From Pyrinomonadaceae bacterium (GTDB lineage: Bacteria > Acidobacteriota > Blastocatellia > Pyrinomonadales > Pyrinomonadaceae): DNA of 64,000 nucleotides. The position numbers were made by a program, and so were the translations under genes. The notes beneath the pieces are model-generated. The model had not been told where the DNA came from and ran no database searches. It was given only the letters and a program-made list of their open reading frames with translations. Below, piece after piece: positions 50,840 to 59,942 of the stretch. The DNA is taken from positions 434,001-498,000 of the forward strand of contig DASUNM010000023.1 in assembly GCA_036277115.1 (NCBI GenBank). Reading direction: 5' to 3'. Position 1 is the first letter of the stretch. Each line of letters starts with the position of its first letter.

Positions 50840-53434
50840 ATGCGCTTAGACAAATTCACCCTTCGCGGGCAGGAAGTGATTCAATCGGCCATTGAACTGG
50901 CTGAACGAACTCAGAACCAGCAGGTTGAACCTGAACATATGCTTTGTGCGATGCTCGATCAGCCCGAGGGCATCGTGCGTCCGCTGCTCGGCAAAATCGG
51001 CGCGAACATTCAGGTTGTTAAGAATGATTGCGAAGCGGCGGTGGGGCGCTTTCCTCGCGTTCAGGGCGGACAGCAATACTTCTCTTCCCGTTTAAGCCAG
51101 GTTTTCACGGCCGCCCAAAAACAAGCCGATGAGATGAAGGACGAGTACGTTTCGACCGAACATCTGCTTTTGGCGATTGCGGATGAGAAGACCGGCGACG
51201 CCGGCAAGATTCTCCGCCAGCATGGTGTTAATCGCGATGACTTGCTCAAGGTGATCGAGCAAACACGCGGCGGCACGCGCATCACCGATCAAAATGCCGA
51301 GGCTAATTACCAGGCATTGGCGAAATACGCGCGCGATCTGACTGACCTGGCGCGACAAGGAAAGCTTGATCCGGTCATCGGACGTGACGATGAAATTCGA
51401 CGCACGATCCAGGTGCTTTCCCGCCGGACAAAGAACAACCCCGTGCTCATCGGTGAGCCCGGCGTCGGCAAAACTGCGATCGTGGAAGGCCTGGCACAAC
51501 GAATAGTTTCAGGCGACGTGCCGGAAACGCTCCGCAACAAGCGGCTGGTCGGTCTGGATCTCGGATCCATGCTGGCCGGCGCTAAGTACCGCGGTGAGTT
51601 TGAAGATCGCTTGAAGGCGGTCTTAAAGGAAATCGAAACGGCGCAGGGTCAGATCATTCTGTTCATCGATGAGCTGCACACTCTCGTCGGCGCGGGCGCT
51701 GCCGAAGGCGCAATCGACGCTTCCAATATGTTGAAGCCGGCCTTGGCGCGAGGAGAGTTGCGCTGCGTGGGCGCGACCACGCTCAACGAATACAAGAAGT
51801 ACATTGAAAAGGACGCCGCGCTCGAGCGCCGCTTCCAGCAGGTTTATGTCGGGGAACCGACAGTCGAAGACACGATTGCAATTCTGCGCGGCTTGAAAGA
51901 ACGCTACGAAGTTCATCACGGCGTCCGCATCAAGGATACGGCGATTGTGGCGGCGGCGACGCTTTCGAATCGCTATATCACCGATCGTTTTCTGCCCGAC
52001 AAAGCGATTGACTTGATCGACGAAGCCGCTTCGCGGCTGCGCATTGAGATCGATTCGCTGCCCCAGGAGATCGATCAGCTTGAACGCGAAATCATGCAGC
52101 TCGAGATCGAGCGGCAGGCACTACAGCGCGAAGAAGACGACCGCTCAAAAGCGCGTCTGCGCGAGATTGAACAACGCATCGCCGACCTGAAGGAAAAATC
52201 TTCGGGCATGAAAGCCAAATGGCAGTCGGAGAAAGCCATCATCGAGCACATCCGCGGCGCCAAAGCGGAACTCGAACAGCTCAAGTTGCAGTTGGATCAG
52301 GCGCGGAACGCCGGCGACCTGGGGCGTGCCTCTGAGATTCAATACGGCCAAATCCCCGAACTGCAGCAGAAACTTGAAGCCGAGCAAGCCAAACTCGGGA
52401 CACTGCAATTGGACGGCGTCACTCTGAAAGAAGAAGTTGACGAAGAGGATGTTGCCGAGGTCGTCGCAAAATGGACCGGCGTGCCGGTTACAAAGATGCT
52501 CGAAGGCGAGATGCACAAGCTTCTGGGAATGGAAGAGCGCCTTCGTCAGCGCGTGATTGGCCAGGACGAAGCACTACAAGCGGTTGCCAATGCTGTGCGA
52601 CGCGCCCGCGCGGGTTTGCAGGATCCGAATCGGCCGGTCGGCTCGTTCATCTTTCTGGGACCGACGGGCGTCGGCAAAACGGAAACGGCGCGCGCCCTCG
52701 CTGAGTTTCTTTTTGACGATGAGCGCTCGATGGTGCGCCTCGACATGTCTGAGTACATGGAGAAGCACGCGGTGGCGCGAATGATCGGCGCGCCGCCGGG
52801 GTATGTCGGATACGAGGAAGGCGGTCAACTTACGGAAGCCGTTCGTCGGCGGCCTTACGCCGTGATTCTTTTTGACGAGATCGAAAAGGCGCATGCGGAC
52901 GTATTCAATGTCTTGCTTCAGATTCTGGATGACGGTCGATTGACGGACTCAAAAGGCCGAACGGTTGATTTCAAGAACACCGTTCTGATCATGACTTCGA
53001 ATCTGGGCTCGCGTGAGATTCAAGAGGTAAGCGACGACGAGAAGCAGGTGCGTGAGGCGGTGACGCAGGTTCTACAGGATCACTTCAAACCTGAGTTCTT
53101 GAATCGAATTGACGACATAGTGATCTTTCATCGGTTGTCGCGCGACCAGATCAGTCAAATTGTGGACGTTCAACTTGAACGACTGCGACAGATGTTGCAC
53201 GAACGTAACATTTCGATCGTGCTCGACAATTCGGCGAAGGAGTTGCTGGCGCGCGAAGGATACGATCCGAGTTATGGTGCGCGGCCGCTGAAACGCGCGA
53301 TTCAGACGCTGATCCAGAACCCGCTGGCCATGAAACTCTTACAGGGAGACATCCAGCCGGGCCAAACGGTGACAGTGTCAGCGCAGGATGGTGAACTGGT
53401 CTTTCATACGAACACGGCTGCCGCCGCGGCATAA
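50840..53434 (+). CDS. clpB: ClpB disaggregase
   Basis: 864 residues, full length for ClpB. N-domain about 1-145, AAA+ domain 1 with Walker A Lys211 (GEPGVGKT), the long coiled-coil M-domain about 400-525, and AAA+ domain 2 with Walker A Lys613 (GPTGVGKT). Sensor and arginine-finger regions look intact. The ClpP-docking [LI]-G-[FL] loop is absent after [10 protein letters not shown], as expected for a disaggregase that does not feed ClpP. It works with DnaK to dissolve aggregates. It is expressed with hsp20 upstream; the next Clp gene is 183 bases downstream. Confidence 0.97.
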   Translation: MRLDKFTLRGQEVIQSAIELAERTQNQQVEPEHMLCAMLDQPEGIVRPLLGKIGANIQVVKNDCEAAVGRFPRVQGGQQYFSSRLSQVFTAAQKQADEMKDEYVSTEHLLLAIADEKTGDAGKILRQHGVNRDDLLKVIEQTRGGTRITDQNAEANYQALAKYARDLTDLARQGKLDPVIGRDDEIRRTIQVLSRRTKNNPVLIGEPGVGKTAIVEGLAQRIVSGDVPETLRNKRLVGLDLGSMLAGAKYRGEFEDRLKAVLKEIETAQGQIILFIDELHTLVGAGAAEGAIDASNMLKPALARGELRCVGATTLNEYKKYIEKDAALERRFQQVYVGEPTVEDTIAILRGLKERYEVHHGVRIKDTAIVAAATLSNRYITDRFLPDKAIDLIDEAASRLRIEIDSLPQEIDQLEREIMQLEIERQALQREEDDRSKARLREIEQRIADLKEKSSGMKAKWQSEKAIIEHIRGAKAELEQLKLQLDQARNAGDLGRASEIQYGQIPELQQKLEAEQAKLGTLQLDGVTLKEEVDEEDVAEVVAKWTGVPVTKMLEGEMHKLLGMEERLRQRVIGQDEALQAVANAVRRARAGLQDPNRPVGSFIFLGPTGVGKTETARALAEFLFDDERSMVRLDMSEYMEKHAVARMIGAPPGYVGYEEGGQLTEAVRRRPYAVILFDEIEKAHADVFNVLLQILDDGRLTDSKGRTVDFKNTVLIMTSNLGSREIQEVSDDEKQVREAVTQVLQDHFKPEFLNRIDDIVIFHRLSRDQISQIVDVQLERLRQMLHERNISIVLDNSAKELLAREGYDPSYGARPLKRAIQTLIQNPLAMKLLQGDIQPGQTVTVSAQDGELVFHTNTAAAAA

Positions 53435-53474
53435 TGTCGCCCACGGACGACGGCTTTGTGAGAAACTGACGATG

Positions 53475-53540
53475 GCAAGCGAATTGCTTGCTGTTTGGCG
53501 GGAATATTCCTGTTGCACTGAAACGCAACGGCGAATATTC
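53475..53540. promoter_or_regulatory. Three dyad-symmetric sites between clpB and clpA/C-like genes
   Basis: GCAAGC-5-GCTTGC (53475-53491), GGAATATTCC (53501-53510) and GAATATTC (53533-53540). The two GAATATTC centres are 31 bases apart, close to three helical turns. The layout suits a dimeric repressor or activator acting on the downstream gene; the protein is unknown. Confidence 0.4.
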
Positions 53541-53617
53541 TCTCGGCATCAAACAATGCTTCAATTGTGCGGCGCGATTGAAGCATACGGGGATCGGAAA
53601 CGAGGAATTTCGAGCAC

Positions 53618-55906
53618 ATGGTTGATCTCGGGGCATACAAAGATAAATTCGGCGATAGCGGTCAGCGAGTGCTCGAAAAGGCGCTGGGCGAATCGAGACG
53701 TCGCGACCAAAACTACATAACCGTAGAACACATCATTCACGCACTCGCGAAGGAAGAGTCGGAACTTTTTAACTCAACTATTCGGAGCCTCGCCGTGGAT
53801 CCCGACGCGGTCACCGGCGCAATCGATCGCCGTCTTGATAACGCGCGCCAACACGTGGGAAAAGGATTCCGGATCGCGCCTGACACGACAGACCTTTTCA
53901 AGCGCGCGATGGAGCGGGCTCGCTCGCGCGGTCGCAAGACAATCGAATCGACAGACATCTTTGACGTACTGTCTAAGGACGACAGTCTTTTGGTAGAAGT
54001 CCTGCGCGGCCTGGGCGCCACACCCGACCTGGTTGTCGAGCGCATCAAAACTAACGTTGATGAGCGTGAGCGTCAGGAAGAACAATACCGGAAGAAGTTT
54101 GAGCTGCCCGCATATTTGAAACACTTCGGCGTGTCGCTCAATCGCATGGCGCGCCAGGATAAAATTGCGCCGACCATCGGGCGCGAAAGAGAAATTCAGC
54201 AAATCATCGAGATTCTTTGTCACCGTGAACGGGCGAACTCGCCGATGCTGGTCGGTGAGCCCGGCGTAGGCAAGACTGCAGTGATCGAAGGCCTGGCCCG
54301 GATGATTGAACTCGAACCCGAGAGAGTTCCCGCGCGCTTGCGTAACTCGCACGTAGTGCAATTGCAGATGGGCGGCATTGTGGCCGGCACCATGCTGCGG
54401 GGCATGTTCGAAGAGCGCATCAAAGGCATCATCGACGAAGTCAAAGAACGCGACAATCTGATCCTGTTCATCGACGAAGCGCACACGATCATCGGCGCCG
54501 GCGCCGCCCTCGGCACGTCTTCGGACGCCGCGAACATGTTCAAGTCGTCATTGGCAAAGGGCGAACTCCGGATCATCGGCGCGACTACGTTGACGGAGTA
54601 CAAGGAGTACATCGCGGAAGACGAGGCGCTGGCGCGACGCTTCCGTCTGGTGAAAGTAGACGAGCCTTCGATCGTTGAGACACGCGAAATTCTGCTCGGC
54701 GTCCGGCCTCGTCTGGAAAGAAACTACTCAGTTCAAATTTCCGACGAAGCGATCAACACGGCCCTCGAAATGGCGCCGAAGTACATCCGGAATCTGCATC
54801 TACCGGACAAAGCGATCGGCTGGCTCGACACTGCTGCGGTTAAAGTTGAAATCAACGAACCGCACACAATGGTCGTAAAGCCCGAGCATGTGATCGACGT
54901 GATTTCGCAGGAGTCGCGGATTCCGCGCGACATGATCTTTCGCGACACGAGTGATCGGTTCGCGTTGATCGAAGCGCAGCTGGCGCAGCGAGTCATTGGC
55001 CAAAAGGACGCTATCAAAGCTGTCGCGCAGCGCCTGCGTTTGAACAAAGGACCGCTGAAAGAATCGCATTACAAACCTGACGGCGTGTTGCTGTTCCTCG
55101 GTCCGACCGGTGTCGGCAAAACAGAATTGGCCAAAGCCGTCGCCGAATTCATGTTCGGTGATGAGCAGAAGATGATTCGCCTCGACATGTCGGAATACAG
55201 CGACGGCACCATCGGCATCGAGAAACTGATCGGCATGCCGCGCGGCATTGTGGGTTCAGAGCGCGGCGGAATTCTGACTGAGCAATTGCGCGAGAATCCA
55301 TATACGGTGCTGCTGCTCGACGAAGTCGAGAAAGCCAATCCGTACCTGATGAATCTGTTCCTGCAAGCTTTCGACGAAGGCTGGCTGACGGACGGTCGTG
55401 GTCGTCGCGTTTACTTATCTGACGCCATCGTGATCATGACCTCGAACCTCGGCTCAGATAGTTTCAAGAAGTTCGAAAAGCCCCTCGGCTTTGGCACCAA
55501 GACCAGCAACGACTTTCGTCAGGTAAAGAAAGATGTGATGAAAGCTGCCGAGGCGCGCTTCTCGCCTGAGTTCCGCAATCGCATCGACGAGATTATTGTC
55601 TTCTCGCCGTTGACGATGGACGAGGTGAAGCAGATCGCGCAACTCTATCTCGACAAGACGCGCCGCCAGATGAAACGGCAGGGCAAGTTATTCGAGGTCA
55701 CGGAAGCGGCGGTAGAGCACGTCACGGAAAAAGGCTACAGCACGCAATACGGCGCGCGTTTCCTGAAGCGTTACATCGACGAACGCGTTAAGCTGCCGAT
55801 TACAAACATGTGGAAGCAGTCGTCGCGATTCGTCGTCGATGTCGAGGACGGTGAAATCATCGCGCGCGCTGAAGACGGTTCGGTCGTTCAATCAAATGGC
55901 GACTAG
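53618..55906 (+). CDS. ClpA/ClpC-like AAA+ unfoldase with ClpP-binding loop
   Basis: 762 residues. A Clp N-domain (about 5-150) precedes AAA+ domain 1 (Walker A Lys219, GEPGVGKT) and domain 2 (Walker A Lys501, GPTGVGKT). It has no long M-domain, like ClpA. In domain 2 the sequence KPLGFG places Leu-Gly-Phe at residues 623-625, where ClpA, ClpC and ClpX have the tripeptide that docks on ClpP. So it probably unfolds substrates for the ClpP protease. No clpP, clpS or McsB gene is in the window. It follows clpB with its own small intergenic region and ends at a strong terminator. Confidence 0.88.
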   Translation: MVDLGAYKDKFGDSGQRVLEKALGESRRRDQNYITVEHIIHALAKEESELFNSTIRSLAVDPDAVTGAIDRRLDNARQHVGKGFRIAPDTTDLFKRAMERARSRGRKTIESTDIFDVLSKDDSLLVEVLRGLGATPDLVVERIKTNVDERERQEEQYRKKFELPAYLKHFGVSLNRMARQDKIAPTIGREREIQQIIEILCHRERANSPMLVGEPGVGKTAVIEGLARMIELEPERVPARLRNSHVVQLQMGGIVAGTMLRGMFEERIKGIIDEVKERDNLILFIDEAHTIIGAGAALGTSSDAANMFKSSLAKGELRIIGATTLTEYKEYIAEDEALARRFRLVKVDEPSIVETREILLGVRPRLERNYSVQISDEAINTALEMAPKYIRNLHLPDKAIGWLDTAAVKVEINEPHTMVVKPEHVIDVISQESRIPRDMIFRDTSDRFALIEAQLAQRVIGQKDAIKAVAQRLRLNKGPLKESHYKPDGVLLFLGPTGVGKTELAKAVAEFMFGDEQKMIRLDMSEYSDGTIGIEKLIGMPRGIVGSERGGILTEQLRENPYTVLLLDEVEKANPYLMNLFLQAFDEGWLTDGRGRRVYLSDAIVIMTSNLGSDSFKKFEKPLGFGTKTSNDFRQVKKDVMKAAEARFSPEFRNRIDEIIVFSPLTMDEVKQIAQLYLDKTRRQMKRQGKLFEVTEAAVEHVTEKGYSTQYGARFLKRYIDERVKLPITNMWKQSSRFVVDVEDGEIIARAEDGSVVQSNGD

Positions 55907-55931
55907 GCCTTCCTGAAAACGTAAAGAAAAG

Positions 55932-55962
55932 AGAGCCTCAACCCTGGTGTTGAGGCTCTTTT
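55932..55962 (+). terminator. Rho-independent terminator after the Clp block
   Basis: Perfect 11-bp stem AGAGCCTCAAC (55932-55942) with GTTGAGGCTCT (55949-55959), loop CCTGGT, then a T-run (TTTTCATTTT). It closes the heat-shock block. Confidence 0.92.
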
Positions 55963-56015
55963 CATTTTGTGCTGTAATCCCCCGAATCAGACTGATGGGA
56001 CCAACTTCACACTTC

Positions 56016-56822
56016 ATGTCTTACCGAAAAGTTACCGTCGCCCTATTAGCAATCCTCGTTTCCGTCACTTCGTGTCTGGCGCAATCCGACGCTGCAGTTA
56101 AGACCAGCGACGAGAAAGCCGAGCAGGTTGTTCAGAAAGCTATTAAAGCCATCGGCGGCGACGCTTACTTGAACGTTAAAACGGTCATTGGGCGGGGCTT
56201 CTACACGACATACCACGACGGTGTTTCGGGTGTGCCGCTCCGCTTCGTCGATTACATCGCGTATCCCGATCGCGAGCGGACCGAATTCATCGGCGAAGGA
56301 AACCGAATTATTCAGACCAATTATCAGAACGAGGGATGGATGTTCGATGCGGCCGGGAAATCCTTGAAAGACCAGACCGCGAAACAGGTCGAAGACTTTC
56401 GCAATGCCATGCGCACGAGCATGGAGAACCTTTTGCGCGGCTGGTGGCGCAAAGAAGGCGCTACGTTGAGCTACGTCGGCCGTCGTGAAGCTAGTTTGGG
56501 TCGCCGTAACGAAGCCGTGAAGCTGACTTATCCGGATGGCTTTTGGATCGAATACGAGTTTGCGGCCGCCGAGGGCACACCAGCGAAAGCCATTTACAAG
56601 CGCCAACAGAAAAATCCTGACACCGACGAAATGTTCGAAACAACCGAGGAGGATCGGTTTTTTAAACCGGTCGCGGTCGCCGGCGTGAGCGCGCCGTTCG
56701 TGATCGATCATTTTCGCAACGGCGTGCAAACCAGTCGCATCAATTACGAAACCATCGAATTCAACAAGCCACTGGCTGATTCATTGTTCGCAAAACCGGC
56801 GAACATCAAGGCAGTCAAATAG
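56016..56822 (+). CDS. Probable lipoprotein, LolA/LolB-like envelope protein
   Basis: 268 residues from the ATG at 56016; ATGs at 55995 and in-frame starts upstream are possible but the first run into the terminator hairpin. The signal reads MSYRKVTVALLAILVSVTSC with lipobox VTSC, or cleavage after LAQ. The mature part begins with a KAIGGDAYLNVKTVIGRGFY segment seen in acidobacterial outer-membrane-lipoprotein-sorting-like proteins and has a beta-rich core. No enzyme motif is visible. Its role is probably in envelope lipid or lipoprotein handling, at low certainty. Confidence 0.75.
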   Translation: MSYRKVTVALLAILVSVTSCLAQSDAAVKTSDEKAEQVVQKAIKAIGGDAYLNVKTVIGRGFYTTYHDGVSGVPLRFVDYIAYPDRERTEFIGEGNRIIQTNYQNEGWMFDAAGKSLKDQTAKQVEDFRNAMRTSMENLLRGWWRKEGATLSYVGRREASLGRRNEAVKLTYPDGFWIEYEFAAAEGTPAKAIYKRQQKNPDTDEMFETTEEDRFFKPVAVAGVSAPFVIDHFRNGVQTSRINYETIEFNKPLADSLFAKPANIKAVK

Positions 56823-56886
56823 CAGTTCGTAATCTCACCCGCGCTTCTCGTTCAGCGAGGAACGCAATTCAAAAAGGAGACTACCA

Positions 56887-57318
56887 ATGCCCCGAACGAA
56901 TTGGCTTCGGATGATCATCGGCATTCTGATCGCCGCGCTCATCATGTTTTTCAGCGACGGGTTCTTTCATGAGCGCCTCGTCGTCGCCGATTGGACAGCG
57001 GTTTATACCGCGCTCGGCAGTCGCCCCCCTGTACATAGCACGTCTAACCTTTTGTACTTCTTCATCTTTGAGCTGGGGCGCGGGATTTTGGCGATGTCGC
57101 TCTACGTGATGTTGCGAGTGTGTTGGAAACCCGGTCCGGCGGCCGCGGCGCTGGCAGGCATCGTTATGTGGATTGCTTTTTCAGTTACCGGCCCGGCGCA
57201 GTTCATTCCGCTCGGGTTCTTTTCGCATGCCTTGTGGCTGAAGGTCGCTACATTTCATCTGGTCACGTCAATCATTGCAACGATCGCGGGGGCGGCGGTT
57301 TATAAAGAGGGTAAGTGA
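56887..57318 (+). CDS. Small four-helix membrane protein of unknown function
   Basis: 143 residues; AAAAGGAG precedes the ATG at 8 bases. Four hydrophobic helices at about 8-23, 55-80, 88-110 and 118-138 span the inner membrane. No charged catalytic motif is visible, and I do not recognise the family beyond a general DUF-type membrane protein. Its TGA (57316-57318) abuts the stop of the convergent regulator (57319-57321), forming TGATCA with no space for a terminator, so the two transcripts must overlap. Confidence 0.8.
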   Translation: MPRTNWLRMIIGILIAALIMFFSDGFFHERLVVADWTAVYTALGSRPPVHSTSNLLYFFIFELGRGILAMSLYVMLRVCWKPGPAAAALAGIVMWIAFSVTGPAQFIPLGFFSHALWLKVATFHLVTSIIATIAGAAVYKEGK

Positions 57319-59250
57319 TCAGTTATTCGGTTCGCGTTCGTCGAGGAGCCGGCCAATAGTTCCCACCAGCTTATCGACGGCTTCGGTCTTTCGCAGAAAA
57401 GCGTCAACGCCGGCACGCCAGGCTTCTTTTTCGACATCGTCAGCTGAGACCATGATGATTGGCAAGGTGCGTCGGTGGACGATGCTGCGAACCCTCAGGA
57501 TAAGCTCAAGTCCGCTCAACCCGGGCAGATTGTTATCGACAATCAGCACGTCACACCGCGCACTCGTCTTTAAGATTTCCCACGCTGCCAGCCCGTCCGA
57601 GCACGACTGGACATGGAATCCACCGTTAGACAGCCTTTCGTTTACGCGTCGCGCCAGGGGTCTGTTGTCTTCGACGTGCAGGATCGCTAGCTGATCGGGA
57701 TCAATCTCGGGCTCCGCGGTGGCAGTTCTTTGTTTAGTCCGCGCGGGTTGCGAAAACAAATGCCGTCGCCGCTTTCGCACCGCCGTACGGTGCCCGATCA
57801 GATCCTTGTGCCGGTTGTTGAGCAGCGACACGAGACTCTGGTGATGTTTGAAGCCCAGCATTTGCGAGGCTTTCGTTACGGAACCGGATGCTTCGCGAAG
57901 CGAGCGTTCGATCAGGTTTCTTTCGATTTTCTTGATTTCCCGGCGCAGGGAAAATCCCTCCCAAGAATCGGGCTTCGGCATAAAACTCCCGCCGGGTTTC
58001 TCCACCAGCAACGCGGCAATCACTTTACGCGCGCAGGAAATCAGGCGCTTGTGCGTCGCCGGATCCTGAGAATGCTCGAGCAACTCTACGGCCGACTGGT
58101 AGATCTCCACGAGCTGCCTGACTCCCGTTTGACTGCCAAGTTCCTCGACAATCGTCAGGTGCGCGCGACCTGAACCTTCGCGGTCGCCGACTGTTTCCGC
58201 AACAACGATCGCTCGTTGTAGCAGCAACGCGGCGCGCGCCTCGTTCCCCGTGCGGGCCGCGATAATTCCCTGGGTCGTAAGCGCCTCAGCCAGGACCGCC
58301 TGTTGTCCGCCCTTCTCGAGGACTCTGACGGCGGCCTTGATCGTCCGCTCGGCGCTCTTCAGGTTACCTTCGGCGAGAAGAGTACGCGCACGCGTCTCAT
58401 CAACCTGCGCGGCGGTTCCAACGTCCTTCAGTTGCAGAAACAGATCGCGAGCACGATCCAGATGGTAGTGCGCGTCCTGATACCGCCCGATGGTGAAGTA
58501 AAGAAAGCCGAGATTGTTTTCGACACGAGCGAGATGGCGCGTGTTTCCTGCTTCTTCAAAATGAATACCGGCAGCAGCGTATTCGATGAGAGCGCGATCG
58601 ATATAATCCTCGCGGTTTTCAGGCACGGCGAGTCGCCGGAAAATCATTCCGTAATGGTTATGAAAACTTCCTTTTAAAGCGGCGTCTAAACTTTGTTCTA
58701 CGAGAGGAGCGGCCATCTCAGAGTACCGAATCGCCTCCTGAAGCCTTTGAGCGTAAATCTCAACCAGTCCAGCACGAATTAGCAGTATCGCTTTTAAATC
58801 GGAATCGTTGCTGCCTACCATCCTTAGCGCATCGTCGAGTGTAACCCGGGCCTCGTCGTACGCACCTTCGCGCCAATAACACAATGCAAGCTCACCACGG
58901 GATTCAGCCACGCGCTCGGTCAAGCCCTGCGCTTGAAAAATATCTGTGCTCCGCGTGATGAGGTTCTTCGCGGTCTCTTGGCTTGCCGGAGTTTGGTCTG
59001 CTCCACCTAGACAGCTTGCTAACGCGCCAATTCTGAGTAGAACTTCCGCTTTCCGATCTTCGTCAAGCCCCAGCACTCTCGGCGGCTCGTTGCGATCGGG
59101 CCAGAATGCGATGAGAGCTTCATAAGCTTCTTCGTATTCCCCAGCCTTTTCGAGCCGTTTGGCCACGCGGCAGGCAAGGTCAGCGGTTTCATTAAGTGAA
59201 AACTCGCTATTATCGCCTCGGAGCGGAGTTAGCTGCGACGTTAAGTTCAT
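57319..59250 (-). CDS. TPR-Fis-type HTH-receiver regulator
   Basis: 643 residues from the ATG at 59250; an ATG at 59271 would add seven residues, and AAAGG before the inner one favours it. Residues about 15-415 are TPR-like helices (for example LARVENNLGFLYFTIGRYQD). About 440-500 is a Fis-type helix-turn-helix (IERNLIERSLREASGSVTKA then SQMLGFKHHQSLVSLLNNRH), followed by a basic tract. The C-terminal receiver (about 530-640) has the phosphoacceptor in VLIVDNNLPG. Having the receiver at the end and no AAA+ domain is unusual. TPR-HTH regulators often bind peptides or partner proteins. It is divergent, 153 bases away, from the small exported peptide gene. Confidence 0.85.
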   Translation of the reverse strand: MNLTSQLTPLRGDNSEFSLNETADLACRVAKRLEKAGEYEEAYEALIAFWPDRNEPPRVLGLDEDRKAEVLLRIGALASCLGGADQTPASQETAKNLITRSTDIFQAQGLTERVAESRGELALCYWREGAYDEARVTLDDALRMVGSNDSDLKAILLIRAGLVEIYAQRLQEAIRYSEMAAPLVEQSLDAALKGSFHNHYGMIFRRLAVPENREDYIDRALIEYAAAGIHFEEAGNTRHLARVENNLGFLYFTIGRYQDAHYHLDRARDLFLQLKDVGTAAQVDETRARTLLAEGNLKSAERTIKAAVRVLEKGGQQAVLAEALTTQGIIAARTGNEARAALLLQRAIVVAETVGDREGSGRAHLTIVEELGSQTGVRQLVEIYQSAVELLEHSQDPATHKRLISCARKVIAALLVEKPGGSFMPKPDSWEGFSLRREIKKIERNLIERSLREASGSVTKASQMLGFKHHQSLVSLLNNRHKDLIGHRTAVRKRRRHLFSQPARTKQRTATAEPEIDPDQLAILHVEDNRPLARRVNERLSNGGFHVQSCSDGLAAWEILKTSARCDVLIVDNNLPGLSGLELILRVRSIVHRRTLPIIMVSADDVEKEAWRAGVDAFLRKTEAVDKLVGTIGRLLDEREPNN

Positions 59251-59403
59251 GTGAGGTGGGCCTTTGTCCATGAATGATAAAATCGTGGCGCTGCGAAGGA
59301 TCTGCGCGGATTGCTGATCTCATAAGCCTTACTCAAACGGCTGAAACGCTTCGCATTGTTGTTCAACTTCGCAAAGTCAGTCAACGACCTAAGGAGAAAC
59401 GAA

Positions 59404-59649
59404 ATGACATATCTGAGAAAACTATCTCTCTCTTTGACCTTCATCTGTGTTTTGTCGGCGGCCGCTTTCGCCGGAGAAACCGGGACACCTCCGTGCGCCC
59501 CGGGTGAAACGCTCTCGCCACCGTGCCCCGGTCAGTCCGTAAATGAACCTTCGTCCCTTCCCGGAGAGACTTTGTCTCCACCGGCTGCGCCCGTGGTCGA
59601 TATAACCGACCTCACGGAAGCTGTGATGTGGGCGCTGTCACTGTTCTAA
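59404..59649 (+). CDS. Small exported Pro-rich peptide with PGETLSPP repeats
   Basis: 81 residues, real by its perfect AAGGAG ribosome binding site (59391-59396) and clear export signal. The signal peptide (1-23) ends in AFA before GETGTPP. The mature 58 residues contain CAPGETLSPPC (31-41) and a second PGETLSPP (53-60), two cysteines (31 and 41) that could form a small loop, and an acidic/hydrophobic tail DITDLTEAVMWALSLF. I know no function. Its place, divergent from a TPR-HTH-receiver regulator, suggests a secreted signal or modulator; this is an inference. A 10-bp hairpin follows the stop codon. Confidence 0.8.
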   Translation: MTYLRKLSLSLTFICVLSAAAFAGETGTPPCAPGETLSPPCPGQSVNEPSSLPGETLSPPAAPVVDITDLTEAVMWALSLF

Positions 59650-59662
59650 CCTGGGTCCCTCG

Positions 59663-59695
59663 CCGTTAGCGTTTGTTCCCCGCTTACGCTAACGG
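59663..59695 (+). terminator. Hairpin 3' of the small peptide gene
   Basis: CCGTTAGCGT (59663-59672) pairs perfectly with ACGCTAACGG (59686-59695) around a 13-base loop, starting 14 bases after the stop. There is no T-run, so it may stabilise the mRNA end rather than terminate by itself. Confidence 0.5.
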
Positions 59696-59942
59696 TTCGA
59701 AATCTAAACCAATCCCTCGATTGCCACTGATGCTCACTGGCGACGCGTCGGTAGTCTGTCTCACGTACTTGGTTCTGTCTGATAGCCATATCTGGGCAAC
59801 AGCAAAAGCGGAGGCAGAATAATCCCAGGTTCAAGTTAACGCAACTTAATGGCAGGGAATTTCAGGCAAGTGATTGGCCGGCAGTGGATTACCGGCTGTC
59901 GCAATTTTCGGCGCAGCGTTTCTGAGGCTATTCCGACCGGTC

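Noticed and set aside
59680-59712. tRNA-like T-arm (GGTTCGAAATC)
   Set aside because: No acceptor, D or anticodon arms can be formed around it; it belongs to the hairpin after the small peptide gene.
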